Source: Gammaproteobacteria bacterium (GTDB lineage: Bacteria; Pseudomonadota; Gammaproteobacteria; Pseudomonadales; Halomonadaceae). From it: a stretch of 21,163 nt of DNA. Within the stretch, counting starts at the first letter, position 1. The number at the start of each line of letters is the position of its first letter. The notes beneath the pieces were generated by a model, which was given only the letters and a program-made list of their open reading frames with translations, was not told where the DNA came from and did no database searches. The translations under genes and the position numbers were made by a program. Below are positions 16,686 to 21,163 of the stretch, piece after piece. Location of the stretch: assembly GCA_023485185.1 (NCBI GenBank), contig JAMCZP010000131.1, forward strand, positions 1 through 21,163, in the 5' to 3' direction.

Positions 16686-17960
16686 TCACGAGAACAGCGT
16701 GAGCGGCCACAGGGTGATAGCCGGAAAGGCAATGATCAGCAGCATCACCAGCAGGTTTGCGAGCAGGAACGGCAGGGCGCCGCGGAAAATACGTCCAATC
16801 GAGAGGCCGGTGATGGATGAGCAGACGTTCAGACACATGCCCACCGGCGGCGTGACTAAGCCAATCGCTAGGCCGCTGATTAGCAGAACGCCAAATTGCA
16901 CGGGTGAAATATTGGCCAGGGCAAGTACTGGCAGCACCACTGGAGTAATCAGCAAAATGGCGGGGGTTACATCAATAAAGGTGCCAATCAGTAGCACGGC
17001 AGCAGCAATGACCAGCAGGAGTAACAGTGGGGTAAGATCCAGCCCGCCTAAAAATCCTGCCAATAGCTGGGGAATCTGCTCCATCGAGAGAATCCACACG
17101 TACAGCTGGCTCATGGCAATAATGATCATCACCGTTGCGCTGGTCATGACGGCAGAGCGAAACAGTGCAGGCAGTTCACGCAGTTTGAGACTTCTGAAAA
17201 CCACCATTGCTAAAAACAGCGCGTAGCCAACGCCTAACGCGGCGGACTCGGTTGCTGTCGCAACCCCGCCGACTACCGCTCCCACGACAAACAAGGGAAT
17301 TAATAGTGCAAGCACGGCACGTTTTATGACACTGCGGCGCTCTACAGAGGTGAGTCCTGCGTGGGCACGGGGGTAGCCTTGCCGACCGGCCATTAGTGCA
17401 ATGATCCCCATCATCAGCACGCCAATCAGTAAGCCGGGCACAAGGCTCGCCATAAACATGGTGCCGATAGACTGCTGCGCGGTAACGGCGTAGATCACCA
17501 TGGGCACACTGGGAGGAATGATCATGCCCATGGTGGAAGAGGCCACGGTAATGCCACTGGCGGTTTCGACGCTGTATCCCTTGCGTGCCATCTCAGGAAT
17601 CATGGCGGAACCCACTGAAGCTGTATCAGACACAGAAGAGCCTGATATGCCGCCAAAGATCATCGAGGTCGAGATATTGACGTGCCCCAACCCACCTGGA
17701 AAACGGCCTACCAGCATCAAACAGAAGTCGATCAAGCGCGCGGTAATGCCTGAGGCGTTCATCACTAGCCCCATCAAAATGAACAGCGGTAGGGCAATCA
17801 TTGTGTACAGATCCATACCGGACAGTACTCGCTGGGGGAGCACGCCAATCAAGCTTGGCTGCATGATTAAAAAGTAGACCAGCCCCGAAAGCCCTAGGGA
17901 ATAGGCGATGGGCGCCCCAATCAGCAACAGCACCATCAGGCTAACAAGCAATAAGATCAT
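16686..17960 (-). CDS. TRAP transporter large permease subunit (DctM family)
   Basis: This 424-residue polytopic membrane protein is the catalytic subunit of the second TRAP system. Signatures include GAPIAYSLG near residue 17, GLVMNASGIT, GGISGSSVSDTASVG, IIPPSVPMVIYA and TPPVGMCLNVCSSI. The start at 17958-17960 is chosen because its ATG overlaps the dctQ stop (ATGA) and the protein then begins with the typical hydrophobic segment MILLLVSL. A longer frame reaching to 18146 only adds non-family sequence inside dctQ. The gene is followed after 33 bases by kduI, so the likely cargo is an unsaturated or keto-deoxy uronate or a short uronide. Confidence 0.93.
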   Translation of the reverse strand: MILLLVSLMVLLLIGAPIAYSLGLSGLVYFLIMQPSLIGVLPQRVLSGMDLYTMIALPLFILMGLVMNASGITARLIDFCLMLVGRFPGGLGHVNISTSMIFGGISGSSVSDTASVGSAMIPEMARKGYSVETASGITVASSTMGMIIPPSVPMVIYAVTAQQSIGTMFMASLVPGLLIGVLMMGIIALMAGRQGYPRAHAGLTSVERRSVIKRAVLALLIPLFVVGAVVGGVATATESAALGVGYALFLAMVVFRSLKLRELPALFRSAVMTSATVMIIIAMSQLYVWILSMEQIPQLLAGFLGGLDLTPLLLLLVIAAAVLLIGTFIDVTPAILLITPVVLPVLALANISPVQFGVLLISGLAIGLVTPPVGMCLNVCSSITGLSIGRIFRGALPFLLANLLVMLLIIAFPAITLWPLTLFS

Positions 17961-18499
17961 GCCTGGCCCTCCTGAGCGTCTTCTCGTTGAGCGGAGGGCC
18001 GCTCGCCACCCATTAGCACCGCCAAGGAAAATAGAATGACCAGTAGCGCGCCCATCGGAACGCTGATTTGTACTACCCAATTGGGCACATCCAGCACGGC
18101 GGAGCGGAAACGACCGACTTGCCCAATCCAATTGATGCTGAGCCATGCCAAATAGCCATTGAATAGCATCACGAGACAGTGGCGTAAGCGGTTCAGCCAG
18201 ACGGCTATTGCCGCAGGCAGTGCATCCACCAGAACGCTGATACGAATATGCTCGCCGCGCAAGATGGCGACCGATGCGCCCAGTGCGGTGGAATACACAA
18301 AGAGAAAGCGCATCACCTCTTCAGCACCTGCAAAGCCAATGCTGAAGACGTAGCGTAATATCACCAGTGCCAAGCAGAGCAGCAAAACCGCCGCAATTAA
18401 TGCGGCGATTAGGTTTTCCAGTAGGCTAGCGAAGCGGCGCATTACCCGCATCAAGACGGTATCTTCCGCCATCGGCTGCGCCAGTGGAGGTGGATTCAT
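17957..18499 (-). CDS. TRAP transporter small permease subunit (DctQ family)
   Basis: This 180-residue inner-membrane protein has four hydrophobic segments at about residues 28-50, 62-82, 105-128 and 143-164. Between the second and third is RGEHIRISVLVDALP, the typical basic DctQ loop, and WVVQISVPMGALLVIL forms the last helix. It couples the binding protein to DctM. Its ATG shares one base with the dctP stop (TAATG) and its stop overlaps the dctM start (ATGA), so all three TRAP genes are tightly coupled. The N-terminal extension and acidic C-terminal tail are ordinary variation. Confidence 0.9.
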   Translation of the reverse strand: MNPPPLAQPMAEDTVLMRVMRRFASLLENLIAALIAAVLLLCLALVILRYVFSIGFAGAEEVMRFLFVYSTALGASVAILRGEHIRISVLVDALPAAIAVWLNRLRHCLVMLFNGYLAWLSINWIGQVGRFRSAVLDVPNWVVQISVPMGALLVILFSLAVLMGGERPSAQREDAQEGQA

Positions 18500-19497
18500 T
18501 ACTCTAGTACCTCGGCTTGATCGGTCAGCGCGAGCACTTGCTCTAACTGCTCCTGGCTAAAGTCACCACGCTCAACAAAGTGCTCCCAGACAGGAACGAC
18601 GGCATCTACGAAGCCTTGGCGGTGTTCGTCGGCGATGCCGTTAATGCTCATCTGCTCTCCTAGTGTTTCGAGGTAGTTGGCTTCGGAAGCGAGCCAAATT
18701 TCGTTGGAGCGGGTCATCGTCTCCTGAGCGACGTCGTCGACGATCATCTGTAGCTCTTCTGGTAGCTGGTCGTACCACTGGGCGCTGATAAAGAAGGGGT
18801 CAGGATGGATTTGCCAGTTCAGTAATGACATGTATTCCTGAGCTTCATGGAATTTCATATCGGCGATATTGGAGGGCGGGTTTTCTTGCCCATCGACTAC
18901 GCCTGTGCGTAGCGCCATGTAGGTCTCGGTGTAAGGCACTTGCTGGGGGGAGGCTCCCAGCGCTTCAAATGCCCGCAACGTGGGTGCCAATGGTGGTGTG
19001 CGAATCTTCAAACCACGGAGGTCATCAACTTGATTAACGGCGCGAACGTTATTAGTTAACTGGCGCATACCACCGGCAACGCCGGTCACCGGTATGTGTA
19101 GCTGGCTTTCTCGGGCGCCTTCATTAATGGCCTGACCAAGCTCGCCCTCCATCACGTCAATGGCTTGTTCTGGCGTAGTGAACAGGAACGGCATCGTGTA
19201 GATCAGATAAGCGGGGTTAGCTTGGGCAAACAAACCACCACGATAACCTTGAATAAGCCCCATTTGGACTTGCTGAAGTACGTCCTCTTCCTTACCAAGG
19301 GTGCCGTTGAAATAGAGTTCGACGGTGATGCGCCCATCACTGCGCTCTTCAAGTGCCTCTTTGAAGTAGCGCATGGATTCAGATCGTGGTGCCTCATCGG
19401 TTTGCGAATGAGCGTATTTGAAGGTGAAGTCGGCTGCTTGAAGTGATGAGGTGAAGCCAATGGCGAGGCTGGCCATCATTAAGTGGGTTAGGCGCAT
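18499..19497 (-). CDS. TRAP transporter solute-binding protein (DctP family)
   Basis: This 332-residue periplasmic protein begins with a signal peptide; cleavage is likely after LQA (residue 21), before ADFTFKYAH. Family landmarks are GTLGKEEDVLQQVQMG near 65-80, GGMRQLTNN with R145, and LRGLKIRTPPLAPTLRAFEALGA, whose R166 corresponds to the arginine that clamps the substrate carboxylate, followed by VPYTETYMALRTGVVDGQENP. A GGAG site precedes the ATG. It is the first gene of the dctPQM-kduID-iclR operon, behind an AT-rich palindrome. Unlike the damaged binding-protein gene at the left end, this one is complete. A uronate-type ligand is inferred from operon partners. Confidence 0.94.
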   Translation of the reverse strand: MRLTHLMMASLAIGFTSSLQAADFTFKYAHSQTDEAPRSESMRYFKEALEERSDGRITVELYFNGTLGKEEDVLQQVQMGLIQGYRGGLFAQANPAYLIYTMPFLFTTPEQAIDVMEGELGQAINEGARESQLHIPVTGVAGGMRQLTNNVRAVNQVDDLRGLKIRTPPLAPTLRAFEALGASPQQVPYTETYMALRTGVVDGQENPPSNIADMKFHEAQEYMSLLNWQIHPDPFFISAQWYDQLPEELQMIVDDVAQETMTRSNEIWLASEANYLETLGEQMSINGIADEHRQGFVDAVVPVWEHFVERGDFSQEQLEQVLALTDQAEVLE

Positions 19498-19547
19498 GGT
19501 AGGTTCTCCGTTTTATTGTGGTGTTCTTGTTGTGATGCGGATATTTT

Positions 19548-19576
19548 TCAAATATAAAATCTGTTTTTATATTTGA
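19548..19576. promoter_or_regulatory. AT-rich palindrome, candidate KdgR-type operator upstream of dctP
   Basis: TCAAATATAAAA (19548-19559) and TTTTATATTTGA (19565-19576) are perfect inverted repeats of 12 bp with a 5-bp spacer, centred about 65 bases upstream of the dctP ATG. Symmetry, AT content and position fit an IclR/KdgR-type operator overlapping the promoter of the kdu-TRAP operon. The regulator assignment is inference. Confidence 0.6.
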
Positions 19577-19686
19577 TTTAAAGCCAAGCTTAACGTCATT
19601 CCTGCGTAGGTCAATGCTTGGGCTATGCGACATTGGTCGCGATCGATGAGGAGGAGAAGGTCATAAATAGGCGGGCAAAGGCGTCT

Positions 19687-19710
19687 GCAGGCATGGGGAA
19701 ACATGCCTGT
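19687..19710. other. Hairpin in the gap downstream of the HAD phosphatase gene
   Basis: CAGGCATG (19688-19695) and CATGCCTG (19702-19709) form an 8-bp stem with a GGGAAA loop. No T run follows on either strand, so it is not a classical terminator. It may still mark the 3' end of the dehydrogenase-phosphatase transcript, which ends at 19787. Confidence 0.35.
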
Positions 19711-19786
19711 CGAGATCCATTATTGATAAGTTAAAATCGTTTAGTGAGCGGAGGTGCGGCGCGAAGCCATGTGGCTAAGGGGGCTA

Positions 19787-20455
19787 CTAGCAGCTTAAGC
19801 GCGCGATAGCGGCGGGAAGTTCGCTGGCGTGGTGGATACCAATCGCGCTCTCAGGGGTTACTTCTTCATTGGGGAAGTGGTTGAGATGAATCACGTGCAT
19901 GCCTGCCGCTAACCCTGCCTCTACACCTACCGATGCGTCATCGATAACCACACACGCTTCTGGCGGGTAACCCATGGCGGCAGCGGCCTTACGATAAAGC
20001 TCTGGATCAGGCTTCCACACATTGAGTGTATAAGCGCTAAAGAGCTTGTCAGCAAAGTGGTGGCCTAACTCGGTGCTTTCCAAAGCGCAGCGAATTTTGC
20101 GCTCAGGGCCATTGGAAACGACGGCTTTAGGATGGCTGCTTAACTGTTCGAGTGCAGCGGGCATGCCAGGTATCGCTACAAGCTCAGCCCGCATGCGCGC
20201 TTCCATGCGTGCCCGCATATCTGCCTCAAGCTTTGAAAATTGGCCTTCTTCCAATGCTTGAAAACGGTCTTCCAGGGTTTGCACGATGGTATGAAAACGC
20301 ACCCCGCGAAATTCATCCATATATTGGCGTGCTGAAAAGGGTAAGCCGAATTCAGGCAGAATATCGCCCATCACCTCGGCAAGCAGTATCTCGCTATCTA
20401 CTAAAGTGCCATCGCAGTCAAACAGTAGGCAGAGAGGCGTTGGGGTGTGCTTCAT
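19787..20455 (-). CDS. HAD family phosphatase, YieH-like
   Basis: This 222-residue HAD hydrolase is predicted to dephosphorylate a sugar phosphate. The nucleophile motif is FDCDGTLVDSE with D13 and acid/base D15; motif II is VVSNGP with S114; K148 lies in WKPDP; and D172/D173 (VIDDASVG) are the Mg2+ ligands. A helical cap lies between about 20 and 95. The overall pattern (SNGP..K, LFSAY, WKPDP) resembles E. coli YieH, a 6-phosphogluconate phosphatase, and beta-phosphoglucomutase-like proteins. Its ATG overlaps the stop of the 2-hydroxyacid dehydrogenase (ATGA at 20452-20455), so they are co-translated. Substrate specificity is inferred from resemblance only. Confidence 0.85.
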   Translation of the reverse strand: MKHTPTPLCLLFDCDGTLVDSEILLAEVMGDILPEFGLPFSARQYMDEFRGVRFHTIVQTLEDRFQALEEGQFSKLEADMRARMEARMRAELVAIPGMPAALEQLSSHPKAVVSNGPERKIRCALESTELGHHFADKLFSAYTLNVWKPDPELYRKAAAAMGYPPEACVVIDDASVGVEAGLAAGMHVIHLNHFPNEEVTPESAIGIHHASELPAAIARLSC

Positions 20456-21163
20456 CGATAGGTTTCCTCGTTAACTAAGCTGATAGGACGTTCACCCTGC
20501 AGCGCCAAGCGAATATTATCCACTGCTCGCTGAGCCATGGCATGGCGGGTTTCATGGGTAGCAGAACCTATATGAGGAAGCGCAACGACATTCGTCATTT
20601 TGGTGAGAGGAGATGTGGCGCGTAACGGCTCTTGCTCAAATACATCCAGCCCGGCTCCCTGAATAACACCGTTCTCAAGGGCCTTTATCAACGCAGCTTC
20701 ATTAACGACTTTGCCACGGGCAATATTGATGAAAATGGCAGAGGTCTTCATCAGCGCAAACTCTTGAGCGCCGATCAAGCGTTCGGTCTCGGCGGTGAGC
20801 GGCACCGTAACACAAACAAAATCGGCTTCAGCCAGCAGCTCGTTGAGTTCTCGCCGCTCGGCGCCTAGCTTGCTTTCTACCTCGGGCTTGGGTGATGCAT
20901 TGGAGTAAAGTACCTTCATGCCAAAACCCAGCGCACCCCGCTTGGCTACCGCCTGCCCGATGCGTCCAAAACCGACCATGCCGAGGGTTTTGCCATGCAC
21001 ATCGCTGCCAAATAGCGCGGGGCCAATGCTGGCTTTCCAGTTGTCGCTTTTAACTAGCTCAGCGAGTTCCACCACACGACGTGCGGTGGCCATGATCAGT
21101 GCAAAGCCAGTATCTGCTGTCGTTTCGGTAAGCACATCCGGTGTGTTGCACAGCATAATACCG
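20452..21163 (-). CDS. ghrB: D-isomer-specific 2-hydroxyacid dehydrogenase, GhrB/2-ketogluconate reductase-like (partial)
   Basis: Only the C-terminal part, about 236 residues, is inside the window; the frame stays open to its edge, so the start lies outside. It would reduce 2-keto acids such as glyoxylate, hydroxypyruvate or 2-ketogluconate with NAD(P)H. Visible parts are TPDVLTETTADTGFALIMATARR, the nucleotide-binding GMVGFGRIGQAVA, and three catalytic sites: Arg in NIARGKVV, Glu in DVFEQEP, and His in LPHIGSATHET. These segments closely match E. coli GhrB as recalled. It is translationally coupled to the HAD phosphatase. A methionine at 21156 is internal, not the real start. Confidence 0.88.
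   Translation of the reverse strand, partial: GIMLCNTPDVLTETTADTGFALIMATARRVVELAELVKSDNWKASIGPALFGSDVHGKTLGMVGFGRIGQAVAKRGALGFGMKVLYSNASPKPEVESKLGAERRELNELLAEADFVCVTVPLTAETERLIGAQEFALMKTSAIFINIARGKVVNEAALIKALENGVIQGAGLDVFEQEPLRATSPLTKMTNVVALPHIGSATHETRHAMAQRAVDNIRLALQGERPISLVNEETYR

Noticed and set aside
17961..18146. Longer N-terminus for the second dctM, starting at 18146
   Set aside because: The extra 62 residues are a shadow of dctQ in another frame, without family resemblance. The ATGA overlap start at 17960 fits TRAP operons.

Overview
The window looks like a catabolic region from a halophilic gammaproteobacterium, most likely a Halomonas/Chromohalobacter relative. This rests on the Na+-dependent carriers (two TRAP systems and one SSS symporter), moderate-to-high GC with a few AT-rich patches, and protein resemblance recalled from memory; no search was run. 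No rRNA, tRNA, IS element, phage gene or CRISPR array was seen.

Region 1 (about 80-8336, + strand) is a glucuronate-type module: TRAP transporter (binding protein, DctQ, DctM), uronate isomerase (uxaC), enolase-superfamily D-mannonate dehydratase (manD), fructuronate reductase (uxuB) and classical mannonate dehydratase (uxuA). It ends in a strong bidirectional terminator at 8407-8442. It would import a hexuronate and convert glucuronate -> fructuronate -> mannonate -> 2-keto-3-deoxygluconate (KDG). The dehydration step is encoded twice, by unrelated enzymes. The binding-protein gene has a damaged 5' end: no usable start codon and a signal peptide apparently split between frames.

Region 2 (8462-14192) looks like an N-acyl-D-amino-acid module. 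On the - strand, in transcription order, it has an RpiR-family regulator, a D-aminoacylase, a RidA-family protein and an SSS symporter. Divergent on the + strand is a fold-type III PLP enzyme of the D-serine/D-threonine dehydratase family. The inferred logic is uptake, removal of the acyl group, dehydration of the D-amino acid to an enamine, and RidA-assisted hydrolysis to a keto acid. The divergent promoter region carries a candidate RpiR operator.

Region 3 (14189-19497, - strand) is a second uronate module, in transcription order TRAP DctP-DctQ-DctM, kduI, kduD and an IclR-family (KdgR-like) regulator. KduI and KduD turn 4-deoxy-5-ketouronate, the product of polysaccharide lyases, into KDG. 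A 12-bp-arm palindrome upstream of dctP is a likely operator. No polysaccharide lyase, KDG kinase or KDPG aldolase lies in the window.

Region 4 (19787-21163, - strand) is a GhrB/2-ketogluconate-reductase-like dehydrogenase, cut by the window end, translationally coupled to a YieH-like HAD phosphatase; both fit sugar-acid metabolism. Overall the locus funnels hexuronates and unsaturated uronates to KDG, with a D-amino-acid module between the two uronate modules.
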